Part shown: piece by piece, positions 6,689-14,993 of the stretch
Layout: each line of letters begins with the position of its first letter
How positions within the stretch are numbered: the stretch's first letter is position 1
NCBI GenBank assembly: GCA_937902455.1
Contig: CALELI010000097.1
Location: 1 to 19,142 of the forward strand
Reading direction: 5' to 3'
DNA from: an uncultured Prevotellaceae bacterium
GTDB lineage: Bacteria; Bacteroidota; Bacteroidia; Bacteroidales; Bacteroidaceae
Length of the DNA stretch: 19,142 bases
Made by a program: the position numbers and the translations under genes
The notes under the pieces: model-generated
The model's database searches: none
Told to the model about the DNA's origin: nothing
What the model saw: only the letters and a program-made list of their open reading frames with translations

Positions 6689-7381
6689 ATGGATTGTCTG
6701 AATTATAATATTGATAAGTGTGTGGAGGCTTTCTCGACGATGAGAGAGGGAATGCCGCCGTTCTCCGTGTTGCAGCCGCATCAGACTCACACGGACAATG
6801 TAGTGGTGGTGGAGCGCAGGGACATGACTCGTGAGGACCTCCGTGGAGTGGATGCCTTGGTGACGAACTTGCCGGATTTCGGTATTGCAGTCAGGACGGC
6901 GGATTGTGTGCCTATACTGATGTATGACGGCAGGAATGGTGTGATAGCTGCCGTGCATAGTGGCTGGAAGGGTACTGTGGCAAAGATCTCGCAGAAGACG
7001 ATAAGAGTCATGGAGGAACGGTTCGGCTCTGAAACCGTAGATGTGAAGGCCGTGATAGGCCCGAGTATTGGCCCTGACAGTTTTCAGGTTGGCAGCGAGG
7101 TGGCTGACAAATTCCGCGAGGCAGGTTTCCCTATGGATGAAATCCTGACCGACAGAGGCTCGAAAGAAGAAGGCACGATGAACGGCGGGCTACATATCGA
7201 CTTGTGGAAGGCTAACCAGTTTCTCCTTGAGGAAATGGGTGTGAAGGCAGAAAACATACATGTCTCAGGCATCTGTACATACAAAAACAACGATAAGTTC
7301 TTCTCTGCTCGACGCGAAGGAATGAAATGTGGGAGAATTATCAATGGGATAAGACTGAGCAAGGCTCAGAGTGAAAAGTGA
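6689..7381 (+). CDS. pgeF: PgeF/YfiH (LACC1 family) purine nucleoside phosphorylase-like protein, internally shortened
   Basis: Family of zinc-containing cytosolic enzymes variously called polyphenol oxidase, peptidoglycan editing factor and multi-substrate purine nucleoside phosphorylase/adenosine deaminase. The three metal-site residues are present: H34 in PHQTH, C73 in RTADCVP, and H90 in VHSGWKGT; the C-terminal CTYKNNDKFFSARREG is typical. At 230 residues it is shorter than the usual 245-270 because the N-terminal region jumps from FSTMREG (15-21) to LQPHQTH (28-34), leaving out about 40 residues that usually hold the GGVSxGxYxSFN and GDDxxxVxxNR segments. Start ATG fits the family. The end (KAQSEK then TGA) is read from a repeat stem-loop and heptamer array. 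Divergent from speA; functional status uncertain because of the deletion. Confidence 0.85.
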   Translation: MDCLNYNIDKCVEAFSTMREGMPPFSVLQPHQTHTDNVVVVERRDMTREDLRGVDALVTNLPDFGIAVRTADCVPILMYDGRNGVIAAVHSGWKGTVAKISQKTIRVMEERFGSETVDVKAVIGPSIGPDSFQVGSEVADKFREAGFPMDEILTDRGSKEEGTMNGGLHIDLWKANQFLLEEMGVKAENIHVSGICTYKNNDKFFSARREGMKCGRIINGIRLSKAQSEK

Positions 7382-7405
7382 AAAGAGAAAAGTGAAAAGA
7401 GATAG
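7355..7405 (+). repeat. Variant stem-loop plus heptamer element at the end of pgeF
   Basis: CTGAGC-AAG-GCTCAG (7355-7369) is followed by AGTGAAA and related 7-bp units to about 7405. It has the same layout as the CTGGC-NNN-GCCAG elements in the polyamine cluster but with both stem arms changed so that pairing is kept. The pgeF TGA (7379-7381) lies in the heptamers. Confidence 0.65.
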
Positions 7406-7435
7406 AAAAATGTCGTGAATGTCAAAATAAATGTG

Positions 7436-7443
7436 TAAATTTG
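7436..7443 (+). promoter_or_regulatory. -7 promoter box before the first paaK
   Basis: TAAATTTG matches TAnnTTTG exactly; I see no good -33 TTTG at the right distance. It ends only 5 nt before the ATG at 7449, so a transcript started here would be nearly or fully leaderless. Confidence 0.5.
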
Positions 7444-7448
7444 CAGGC

Positions 7449-8747
7449 ATGTTTTGGAATCCGATAAAAGAGTGTATGAGCAGGGACGAGATGACAGCCC
7501 TGCAGGGGAAGCGCCTTAGGAAGGTGGTGGAACTGGTGTACCATAATGTGCCGTTCTATCGCAATAAGATGCAGGAGCTGGATTTACAGCCAGAGGATAT
7601 CAACTCGATAGAAGATGTGGCGAAATTGCCGTTTACCACCAAGCAGGACCTGAGAGACAATTACCCTATTGGATTACAGGCAGTTCCTCAGGGACAGATT
7701 GTCAGGACTCACGCATCGAGTGGAACTACTGGTAAGCCGACTATCGTGGGGTACACGAGGAAGGACATCGGAGTGTGGAGTGAAGCATGTGCGAGGGCAC
7801 TGACTTCGTTCGGACTTACTCGCGACGACATTTTCTCGGTAGCTTATGGCTACGGATTGTTTACCGGTGGACTTGGCGTGCACTACGGAGTGGAACGACT
7901 TGGCGCCACGGTGATTCCTGCATCGACAGGTAACACGGAGAAGCACATCACCCTCCTGAGAGACCTTGGCATTACAGGCCTGGCATGTACTCCTTCATAC
8001 GCCCTCCATCTTGCAGAGACCATGGAGAAAATGGGTATCAACCCGAAGGACCTGAAACTCCGTATCGGAGCTTTCGGAGCAGAACCGTGGACAGAGGACA
8101 TGAGGCACGAGATTGAATCTCGACTGGGAATCAAGGCTTATAACATATACGGATTGAGCGAGATTTCCGGACCTGGAGTGAGCTATGAATGTGAGGCTCA
8201 GTGTGGGTCGCACATCAATGAAGACCATTTCTTCCCGGAACTCATTAACCCTGAAACACTCGGGAATGTGGGTGACGGAGAGGTCGGTGAACTTGTGTTC
8301 ACAACTCTCTCGAAGGAAGGAATGCCGTTGCTCAGATATCGTACAAAGGACCTTACGACACTTGACCACACTCCATGTCCGTGTGGAAGGACAAATGTGA
8401 AGATGGGACGAATACTTGGCCGAAGCGATGACATGCTCATCATACGAGGTATAAATATCTTCCCTTCACAGGTGGAAAGCGTGATCCTGAGTGTCGGCGA
8501 GTTTGCGCCTCAGTATATGATTATCGTGGACAGAAAGGGCAACCTCGACACCATGAAACTTCAGGTAGAACTGAAACCAGAGTATTTTGTAGACGACTTC
8601 CCTCTCATGGAACAGAAGAAGAAAGCTCTTACGCAGAAACTTCGCAGTGTGCTCTCAATTACGGCACAGGTGGATCTGCTTCCTCCAGGAAGTATCCAGC
8701 GTTCAGATGGAAAGGCGTCACATGTAATAGATAATAGAAAAATATGA
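7449..8747 (+). CDS. paaK: Phenylacetate/aryl-CoA ligase PaaK (copy 1)
   Basis: ATP-dependent AMP-forming ligase (ANL superfamily) that activates phenylacetate or indoleacetate-type acids to CoA thioesters. The 432-residue protein shows the PaaK order: N-terminal YHNVPFYRNKM, PFTTKQDLRDNYP, the P-loop ASSGTTGKPT, YGYGLFTGGLG, YGLSEISGPGV (motif A5-like), LRYRTKDLT, GRSDDMLIIRGINIFP near the hinge, and a C-terminal GKASHVIDNR. I chose ATG 7449 over ATG 7431 because the family begins with a FWNP-type segment and because the -7 box overlaps the longer start. In Bacteroidetes such ligases usually accompany indolepyruvate ferredoxin oxidoreductase; no ior gene is in view. The substrate is inferred. 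It overlaps copy 2 by 4 nt. Confidence 0.88.
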   Translation: MFWNPIKECMSRDEMTALQGKRLRKVVELVYHNVPFYRNKMQELDLQPEDINSIEDVAKLPFTTKQDLRDNYPIGLQAVPQGQIVRTHASSGTTGKPTIVGYTRKDIGVWSEACARALTSFGLTRDDIFSVAYGYGLFTGGLGVHYGVERLGATVIPASTGNTEKHITLLRDLGITGLACTPSYALHLAETMEKMGINPKDLKLRIGAFGAEPWTEDMRHEIESRLGIKAYNIYGLSEISGPGVSYECEAQCGSHINEDHFFPELINPETLGNVGDGEVGELVFTTLSKEGMPLLRYRTKDLTTLDHTPCPCGRTNVKMGRILGRSDDMLIIRGINIFPSQVESVILSVGEFAPQYMIIVDRKGNLDTMKLQVELKPEYFVDDFPLMEQKKKALTQKLRSVLSITAQVDLLPPGSIQRSDGKASHVIDNRKI

Positions 8748-10063
8748 AAAAAGAAGATTGTTTTAATCCCGAGTTTGAGATGATGTCTCGTGAGGAAATC
8801 GAGGCATTGCAGCTCAAGCGACTGAAGGCGACAGTAGAGCACTGCATGAACTCACCGTTCTACAAGCAGCGTCTCGGAGAATGTGGAATTACTGCAGAGA
8901 GTATAAAGACACTTGATGATCTCCGCAAGATCCCGTTTACGACCAAGCAGGACTTGAGAGATACCTATCCGTTCGGAATCGCTTCCGTTTCGCTCGATAA
9001 ATGTGTGCGTCTGCACTCGTCGAGTGGTACGACAGGCAACCCGACCGTGATTCTCCATACACAGAAAGACCTTGACCAGTGGGCAAATGCTGTAGCACGC
9101 TGTCTGCATATGGTTGGACTTCGTCCTACTGATGTGTTCCAGAACTCGTCAGGCTATGGAATGTTCACGGGAGGACTTGGTTTCCAGTATGGTGCAGAGC
9201 GTCTCGGAATGCTTACCGTGCCTGCCGCAGCAGGAAACACACTCCGCCAGATTAAATTCATAAAGGACTTTGGGACAACAGCCCTTCACGCTATTCCAAG
9301 TTATGCAACCAGGCTTTTCGAAGTTATGCAACAGGAAGGTATCGACCCACGGAAAGATACAAAACTGACAACGCTCATCATTGGTGCTGAGCCTCATAGT
9401 GAGGAACAGAGAAAGAAGATAGAAGAGATGCTCGGAGTAAAGGCATACAATTCTTTCGGAATGTCGGAAATGTGTGGACCTGGAGTTGCCTTTGAGTGTA
9501 AGGAGCAGAACGGTCTTCATATCTGGGAAGACTACTACATCGTTGAGATTGTTGATCCTGATACACTTGAACCTGTGCCGGACGGTGAATTCGGAGAACT
9601 GGTACTTACTACCATCAACCGTGAGGCAATGCCTCTGCTCCGTTACCGCACCCGCGACCTGACACGCGTACTTCCTGGAGAATGTTCTTGCGGACGTCAG
9701 CATAAGCGTCTTGACAGAATGAGAGGAAGAAGTGACGATATGATTATCCTGAAGGGTGTGAACATCTTCCCAATCCAGATTGAGACTATTCTCATGCAGT
9801 TCAAGGAACTCGGCACAAACTACCTCATCACTCTTGAGAATGACGACAACAACGACATAATGATAGTGGAGGTTGAAGTCAATCCGATAGCAGTCGATGA
9901 CTTTGCTCAGCTTACATCACTTCAGAAGGAAATCACACGCCGGCTCAAGGACGAAATCCTCGTCACTCCAAAGGTGCGTCTTGTTCCTAATGGAAACCTT
10001 CCACAGAGTGAGGGTAAGGCCGTAAGAGTCAAGGATAACAGAAAAACTCTATACAACAAATAG
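8744..10063 (+). CDS. paaK: Phenylacetate/aryl-CoA ligase PaaK (copy 2)
   Basis: Second PaaK-type ligase, 439 residues, starting in an ATGA overlap with copy 1, so the two are probably translated together. Same motifs in order: MNSPFYKQRL, PFTTKQDLRDTYP, SSSGTTGNPT, SGYGMFTGGLG, FGMSEMCGPGV, LRYRTRDLTR, GRSDDMIILKGVNIFP. The proteins are clearly homologous yet differ throughout, so this is an old duplication or two separate acquisitions, not a recent copy. Different acyl substrates (for example phenylacetate and indoleacetate) are a reasonable guess. The ACT-domain gene follows 33 bp downstream. Confidence 0.88.
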   Translation: MKKEDCFNPEFEMMSREEIEALQLKRLKATVEHCMNSPFYKQRLGECGITAESIKTLDDLRKIPFTTKQDLRDTYPFGIASVSLDKCVRLHSSSGTTGNPTVILHTQKDLDQWANAVARCLHMVGLRPTDVFQNSSGYGMFTGGLGFQYGAERLGMLTVPAAAGNTLRQIKFIKDFGTTALHAIPSYATRLFEVMQQEGIDPRKDTKLTTLIIGAEPHSEEQRKKIEEMLGVKAYNSFGMSEMCGPGVAFECKEQNGLHIWEDYYIVEIVDPDTLEPVPDGEFGELVLTTINREAMPLLRYRTRDLTRVLPGECSCGRQHKRLDRMRGRSDDMIILKGVNIFPIQIETILMQFKELGTNYLITLENDDNNDIMIVEVEVNPIAVDDFAQLTSLQKEITRRLKDEILVTPKVRLVPNGNLPQSEGKAVRVKDNRKTLYNK

Positions 10064-10096
10064 TAAATGGCAAATCATTAAATAGTTAATATTTTT

Positions 10097-10525
10097 ATGA
10101 CTATACAGCAATTATCAGTATTTATCGAGAACAAGTCGGGCACGATGCTCCAGATTCTCAAACTGCTGACTAAGGAAGGCATTCAGCTCCTCGCAGTCAA
10201 CATTGCAGATACAGTAGAATATGGTATATTCCGTATCATTTGCTCAGAACCGGCAAAGGCATATCTCGTGCTGAAGGAAAATAATATATCAGTCACTCTG
10301 ACTGAGGTGTTTGCCGTCGAGCTTGAAGACAAGGTGGGCGAACTGGCCAACACGCTTGAAACTTTCAAGGAAGAAGGCATTTCCATCACGTACCTCTATT
10401 CATTCCTGCTCAACGGAAAAGGTATTATGATTTTCCGTACAAATGATGCTGACCATACGTCAGAAGTCATCAGGAAATATGGAATGAAGTATGTTCAGGA
10501 GCACGATTTGTACAAATTGGTATAA
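10097..10525 (+). CDS. Double ACT-domain protein
   Basis: A 142-residue protein made of two ACT-type halves (about 1-66 and 70-142; the first begins QQLSVFIENKSGTMLQIL and the second has VFAVELEDKVGELANTLE), with no catalytic domain. ACT domains bind amino acids, so this is probably a small sensor or allosteric partner. Co-location with paaK is common in Bacteroidetes and suggests it senses an aromatic amino acid for the aryl-CoA ligases (inference). ATG at 10097 with an AT-rich upstream and no clear Shine-Dalgarno, as is common in this phylum. Confidence 0.82.
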   Translation: MTIQQLSVFIENKSGTMLQILKLLTKEGIQLLAVNIADTVEYGIFRIICSEPAKAYLVLKENNISVTLTEVFAVELEDKVGELANTLETFKEEGISITYLYSFLLNGKGIMIFRTNDADHTSEVIRKYGMKYVQEHDLYKLV

Positions 10526-10542
10526 ACTCAATTACTACTTGT

Positions 10543-10599
10543 GAAATACGAAATACGAGTTGCGATGAAAAAAAAATCGTAATTCGTAATTCGTATTTC
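10543..10599 (+). repeat. 24-bp inverted repeat (hairpin) built from 7-bp units, ahead of mreB
   Basis: Arms 10543-10566 and 10576-10599 pair over 24 positions with one mismatch and two G-U pairs around a 9-nt A-rich loop. Both arms are made of 7-bp units (GAAATAC twice; TCGTAAT, TCGTAAT, TCGTATT). It sits after the ACT gene and just upstream of the mreB -7 box. It may act as a terminator or RNA processing site for the upstream operon, but it lacks the U-run of a classical intrinsic terminator. Confidence 0.75.
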
Positions 10600-10611
10600 A
10601 TAATTATTTAC

Positions 10612-10619
10612 TATCTTTG
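10612..10619 (+). promoter_or_regulatory. -7 promoter box for the mre operon
   Basis: TATCTTTG matches TAnnTTTG exactly, 31 nt before the mreB ATG. A matching -33 element is not evident at 19-21 nt upstream, where the hairpin lies. Confidence 0.6.
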
Positions 10620-10650
10620 CACAACGATTGGAAATGTAAGAATTTGAATC

Positions 10651-11694
10651 ATGAACTATTCGAATAGAAATTTAATGGGTTTCATGTCGCTGACTCAGGA
10701 CATCGCGATGGACCTCGGTACAGCCAATACCATCATTATCTGTAACGACAAGATAGTTGTGGATGAACCTTCTGTAGTGGCACTTGATCGTCATACAAAC
10801 AAGATGATTGCCGTAGGAAAGAGGGCAAAGATGATGTATGAAAAGACTCACGAGAACATCCGCACCAGCCGTCCGTTGAAGGATGGAGTGATAGCTGACT
10901 TCAATGCTTGTGAGCAGATGATGCGTGGTATGATCCGAATGATGCACACAGGAAAACATCTCTTCACACCATCCCTCAGAATGGTTATCGGCGTTCCTTC
11001 TGGCTCGACAGAAGTGGAACTCCGTGCCGTCAGGGACAGTGCAGAACATAGTGGTGGCAGAGATGTCTATCTGTTGTTCGAACCAATGGCTGCAGCCATA
11101 GGTATCGGTCTTGATGTTACAGCACCTGAAGGCAACATGGTCGTTGACATAGGTGGCGGTACGACTGAAATCGCCGTTATCTCTCTGGGTGGTCTTGTTT
11201 CAAATACTTCCATTCGTGTGGCTGGTGATGACCTCACTTTCGATATTCAGGAGTACATGAGTCGTCAGCACAACGTGAAGGTTTCCGAGAGAATGGCCGA
11301 ACGTATCAAGATCAATGTCGGCTCTGCTCTTACAAACCTCGAGAATCCACCTTCGGATTATGTCGTTCATGGTCCAAACCGTATCACTGCATTGCCAATG
11401 GAAATCCCTGTATGCTATCAGGAAGTGGCACATTGCATCGACAAGTCCGTTGCAAAGATTGAGACAGCAGTGCTCAACGCACTTGAGCATACACCACCTG
11501 AGATTTATGCCGACATTGTGAAGAACGGTATCTGGTTGACTGGTGGCGGTGCACAGCTGAGAGGACTTGACAAACGACTTACAGAGAAAATCAAGATAAA
11601 GTTCCACGTTGCCGACGACCCACTCCACAGTGTGGCAAAGGGTACAGGCATCGCATTGAAGAATGTGCACAACTACACATTCCTGATGAGATAG
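10651..11694 (+). CDS. mreB: Rod-shape-determining actin homologue MreB
   Basis: Bacterial actin that forms membrane-bound filaments and organises lateral wall synthesis. Shown by the phosphate-1 loop MDLGTANT, phosphate-2 VVDIGGGTTEIAV, GVPSGSTEVELRAVRDSAEHSGGRDVYL, EPMAAAIGIG, VAGDDLTFDIQEYM and the C-terminal LTGGGAQLRGLD and VAKGTGIAL. The 347-residue frame starts at ATG 10651; the family usually begins with MGF/MGL, which here is the internal ATG at 10675 (339 residues), an equally likely start. First gene of the elongasome operon, with its own promoter box. Confidence 0.95.
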   Translation: MNYSNRNLMGFMSLTQDIAMDLGTANTIIICNDKIVVDEPSVVALDRHTNKMIAVGKRAKMMYEKTHENIRTSRPLKDGVIADFNACEQMMRGMIRMMHTGKHLFTPSLRMVIGVPSGSTEVELRAVRDSAEHSGGRDVYLLFEPMAAAIGIGLDVTAPEGNMVVDIGGGTTEIAVISLGGLVSNTSIRVAGDDLTFDIQEYMSRQHNVKVSERMAERIKINVGSALTNLENPPSDYVVHGPNRITALPMEIPVCYQEVAHCIDKSVAKIETAVLNALEHTPPEIYADIVKNGIWLTGGGAQLRGLDKRLTEKIKIKFHVADDPLHSVAKGTGIALKNVHNYTFLMR

Positions 11695-11780
11695 GAACTG
11701 CCGTAAGCCAAAAAGAAGTTTTTAATCACAAAGTAAGAATTCGTGCATTATCCCTTACTGGGTAGTGCAGACCTCGTCGC

Positions 11781-12608
11781 ATGAGAAGTCTGATAGAGTT
11801 TATTGCCGTAAATAAGCACTGGTTCGTGTTTGTCCTTCTGGAAGCACTGAGCCTTTGTTTGCTGTTCCAGATGAACAACTATCAGGGAAGCGCCTACCTC
11901 ACAACGGCCAATGGCTTTGTGGGTGCGGTATATGAGACGACAAGTGGTATAACTTCTTTCTTCGACCTCAAGAGTCGTAACCATCGTCTGGAAGCAGAGA
12001 ACGAGCTGTTGCGTGAGGAACTGCTTGCATTCAAGGAGAAACATCATATTGACAGTCGTCGTTCACGCGACAAACTTTTCCGTGTAATCGGTGCTGATGT
12101 CATCAACGCCTCTCTTCACAAAGGCAATAACCTTATGACAATCAACAAGGGATTTGCTGATGGTGTCAGAAACGAAATGGGAGTGATCTGCTCAAGTGGA
12201 GTAGTGGGTATCGTGTCGCTGGTTTCCCGTCATTATGCCGTCGTGATGCCGATAATCAATGTGAAGTCAATGGTCAGCTGCCGTCTCAGCAAGTCACATT
12301 TCTTTGGTACGATGCAGTGGAAGATGGGAGATACAGAAGTGGCTGAAGTGACGGGTGTGCCTCGTCATGCCGATGTAAAGGTCGGAGAGATTGTGGAAAC
12401 GAACGGTTTCTCGGACATATTCCCGGCAGGAATACCAATCGGAGAGGTCGTCAAGGTTGATGATTCTTCTGACGGCTTGTCATACATGCTCACAGTGAAA
12501 CTCTACACAGATTTCTCTTGTCTGAGAGACGTGAGTGTGATAACCAACTATCATCACGCAGAGCGTCGCCGACTGGAACAGAAGGCCGATTCACTGCAAA
12601 GCCTTTGA
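11781..12608 (+). CDS. mreC: Rod-shape-determining protein MreC
   Basis: Periplasmic scaffold of the elongasome, 275 residues. A single N-terminal membrane segment (about 13-33), a charged coiled-coil stretch (about 62-92, rich in Glu, Leu, Arg and Lys), and then the beta-rich domain with the family marks LMTINKGFADGV, GVICSSGVVGIV, DVKVGEIVETNGFSDIFPAGIPIGEV. It lies 86 bp after mreB; that spacer shows nothing I can name. ATG is the only start that leaves the anchor intact. Confidence 0.92.
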   Translation: MRSLIEFIAVNKHWFVFVLLEALSLCLLFQMNNYQGSAYLTTANGFVGAVYETTSGITSFFDLKSRNHRLEAENELLREELLAFKEKHHIDSRRSRDKLFRVIGADVINASLHKGNNLMTINKGFADGVRNEMGVICSSGVVGIVSLVSRHYAVVMPIINVKSMVSCRLSKSHFFGTMQWKMGDTEVAEVTGVPRHADVKVGEIVETNGFSDIFPAGIPIGEVVKVDDSSDGLSYMLTVKLYTDFSCLRDVSVITNYHHAERRRLEQKADSLQSL

Positions 12609-12677
12609 GAAGGAACTCTATCAGGAACGAAATTTGAAATAAACATAGACAGACGTAAATTCGTAACTCGTAATTAA

Positions 12678-13190
12678 ATGTCATACGAATCTTTGACACG
12701 GTTAGGCAGAATGATTCTGCTTCTGGCAATCCAGCTGATGGTGATGAACAACATCCATCTGTTTGGTTATGCCACACCTCTGCTCATTGGTTATATGATT
12801 CTATGTTTCAGATGTAGTTCCTCAAGAATAACACTGATCGTGTGGGGATTCGTGACAGGATTCATCTTTGACCTGTTCTCCAACACGATGGGAATGGGTA
12901 TGGCAAGTATGACACTCCTGGGATTCATACAGCCATATCTGCTTCAGAGATTCATGCCTAAGGATGAGACGGACAAGTTCCGTCCTACCTTGCGTACAAT
13001 GGGGTTGACGAACTACATCCTATATGCACTTTCTGCATTGTTCGTACTTCATTTCGCGTTTTATTTCCTCGAGGCATTCAGCTTATCTAATTTCCTGCTC
13101 ACGTTTGCAGCAATCCTTGTCGGAACTCTCGTTTCAACATTTCTTTCGCTGCTCATAGAACTGATTGCTAATGAAGGGAAATCAGAATAG
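12678..13190 (+). CDS. mreD: Rod-shape-determining membrane protein MreD
   Basis: Small polytopic inner-membrane protein, 170 residues with about five hydrophobic segments (including YATPLLIGYMILCF and the pairs around residues 50-75, 110-130 and 135-160). MreD sequences are weakly conserved, so the call rests on size, hydrophobicity, the GFVTGFIFDLFSNTMGMG segment typical of the family and position between mreC and the PBP2 gene. Its 3' end overlaps mrdA by 20 nt. Confidence 0.9.
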   Translation: MSYESLTRLGRMILLLAIQLMVMNNIHLFGYATPLLIGYMILCFRCSSSRITLIVWGFVTGFIFDLFSNTMGMGMASMTLLGFIQPYLLQRFMPKDETDKFRPTLRTMGLTNYILYALSALFVLHFAFYFLEAFSLSNFLLTFAAILVGTLVSTFLSLLIELIANEGKSE

Positions 13191-14958
13191 ACATCTTGTA
13201 CTTTGTGCCATTGCACTGCTTGTAGTGCTGGTGTACATAGGCCGACTTGCTTATTTGCAACTCGGTCCTCACGATTACAAGGATGATGCCAACAACAATG
13301 CCTTTTTCAACAATGTGAAATACCCATCTCGTGGGCTGATATATGACCGTAACGGCAAACTGCTCGTCTACAATCAGGCAGCCTATGATGTGATGGTGGT
13401 GATGAGGGAGATAAGTGAACTTGACACGATAGATTTCTGCAACACTCTTGGAATAAGCCGTCGTCAGTTCGACAACAAGATGGCGCAGATTAAGGATACA
13501 AGGAAGAATCCTGGGTATTCTGCATTCTCACAGCAGTTGTTCCGTTCGCAGATTCCTCAGTCGACTTACTCCGTCCTCCAGGAGAAGCTTTTTCATTTCA
13601 AGGGATTCTATGTCAGAAAACGCACTGTACGTCAGTACACCTACGGAATAGGTGGTCACATACTGGGCGATGTGGCAGAGGTGTCTCCGACAGATATCGA
13701 GCGTGATGATTATTATTCTGCTGGCGACTATATCGGCAAGCAGGGTGTCGAGCGTTCGTACGAGAAGGAGCTGAGAGGCGAAAAGGGTGTTGAGGTGCTT
13801 CTTCGTGATGCCAGGGGGCGTCTGCTCGGACATTATCAGAACGGTGAACTCGACGTAACCCCAAAACCTGGCAAGGACCTGACACTCACCATTGACCACG
13901 AACTTCAGGAGTATGGTGAGAGAATCATGTCGGGCAGGAGAGGTAGTATTGTTGCCATTGAACCATCGACGGGCGAAATACTTTGTGCAGTTTCGGCACC
14001 GTCATACGACCCTCGTGGCATGACAAGGAATGGGAGAGGCATGAGAATCATGCGAATGAGCCGTGATCCCAGTCGTCCTCTGCTCAACCGTTCCATCAGC
14101 GGAGCATATCCTCCAGGCTCTACCTTTAAGCCAGCACAGGCCTTGATGTTCTTGCAGGACAGGATAATCAATCAGAATACCAGTTATCCCTGTAACGAGG
14201 GTTTCCATTTCCGTGGGCTGAAGGTGGGCTGTCACTCTCATCCATCTCCTGCCAATGTCACTACAGCCCTGGCTGTGTCGTGTAATAGTTTCTTCTGTTT
14301 TGGACTTTACTATATGTTCAATAGTAGTTCCCGTTATGGAAGCGTTCACGATGCAATGAACCGCTGGCGCGACTTCATGGTGTCGATGGGATTTGGATAT
14401 AAGCTCGGAGTTGACCTACCCGGTGAAGTCCGAGGCATGATTCCGAATGCAGAATACTACGACAAGCATTATGCTAAATGGAATCCGCTGACAGTGGCAA
14501 GTATTTCAATCGGACAGGGTGAGGTGACTGCAACTCCACTGCAGATAGCCAATCTTGGTGCCACGATTGCCAACCGAGGGTATTATGTCACTCCGCATAT
14601 TGTGAAACGAGTTCATGGAGGTCATGTGGCAGACAGTCTTCTCCAGAGGCACAACACGATGGTTGATTCGCGTTATTATGAAACCATCATCAACGGAATG
14701 CGTCAGGCAGTAATAAACGGAACTTGTAAGGAAGCCCGCACTTCGCCTTATGAGATTTGTGGAAAGACGGGTACTGCCCAGAACAGAGGAATCGACCACT
14801 CGGTGTTCGTAGGTTTCGCTCCTCGCAGGAATCCGAAGATTGCAATCTCTGTGTATGTGGAGAATGGAGGTAATGGCGCTACGATGGCTGTTCCTCTGGC
14901 TCACATGATGTTCGACAAATATATGAGTATCCTGAACAGTCATAAGAACGATGATTGA
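13171..14958 (+). CDS. mrdA: Penicillin-binding protein 2 (elongasome transpeptidase)
   Basis: Class B PBP that cross-links peptidoglycan during elongation together with RodA. From ATG 13171 (595 residues): short cytoplasmic tail, one membrane anchor (about 8-27), non-penicillin-binding dimerisation domain with SRGLIYDRNGKLL and GDYIGKQGVERSYEKELRG, then the transpeptidase domain with the active-site serine S317 (GSTFK), the SCN triad (S370) and KTG (K532, GKTGTAQN). A TTG two codons upstream (13165) is in frame but the ATG is preferred. It overlaps mreD by 20 nt, which suggests translational coupling. All catalytic residues are intact. Confidence 0.95.
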   Translation: MKGNQNRHLVLCAIALLVVLVYIGRLAYLQLGPHDYKDDANNNAFFNNVKYPSRGLIYDRNGKLLVYNQAAYDVMVVMREISELDTIDFCNTLGISRRQFDNKMAQIKDTRKNPGYSAFSQQLFRSQIPQSTYSVLQEKLFHFKGFYVRKRTVRQYTYGIGGHILGDVAEVSPTDIERDDYYSAGDYIGKQGVERSYEKELRGEKGVEVLLRDARGRLLGHYQNGELDVTPKPGKDLTLTIDHELQEYGERIMSGRRGSIVAIEPSTGEILCAVSAPSYDPRGMTRNGRGMRIMRMSRDPSRPLLNRSISGAYPPGSTFKPAQALMFLQDRIINQNTSYPCNEGFHFRGLKVGCHSHPSPANVTTALAVSCNSFFCFGLYYMFNSSSRYGSVHDAMNRWRDFMVSMGFGYKLGVDLPGEVRGMIPNAEYYDKHYAKWNPLTVASISIGQGEVTATPLQIANLGATIANRGYYVTPHIVKRVHGGHVADSLLQRHNTMVDSRYYETIINGMRQAVINGTCKEARTSPYEICGKTGTAQNRGIDHSVFVGFAPRRNPKIAISVYVENGGNGATMAVPLAHMMFDKYMSILNSHKNDD

Positions 14959-14993
14959 TGGGCAGGCAAATTGTTAAAAACAGTAGATAGAAG

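Noticed and set aside
7431..7448. Upstream ATG for the first paaK
   Set aside because: It overlaps the exact -7 box TAAATTTG and adds residues not typical of the family; ATG 7449 fits better.
11695..11780. Intrinsic terminator between mreB and mreC (AAAAAGAAGTTTTT)
   Set aside because: Only a weak AT stem inside an operon whose genes clearly belong together.
13165..13170. TTG start two codons upstream of mrdA
   Set aside because: An ATG follows immediately and gives the usual short cytoplasmic tail.
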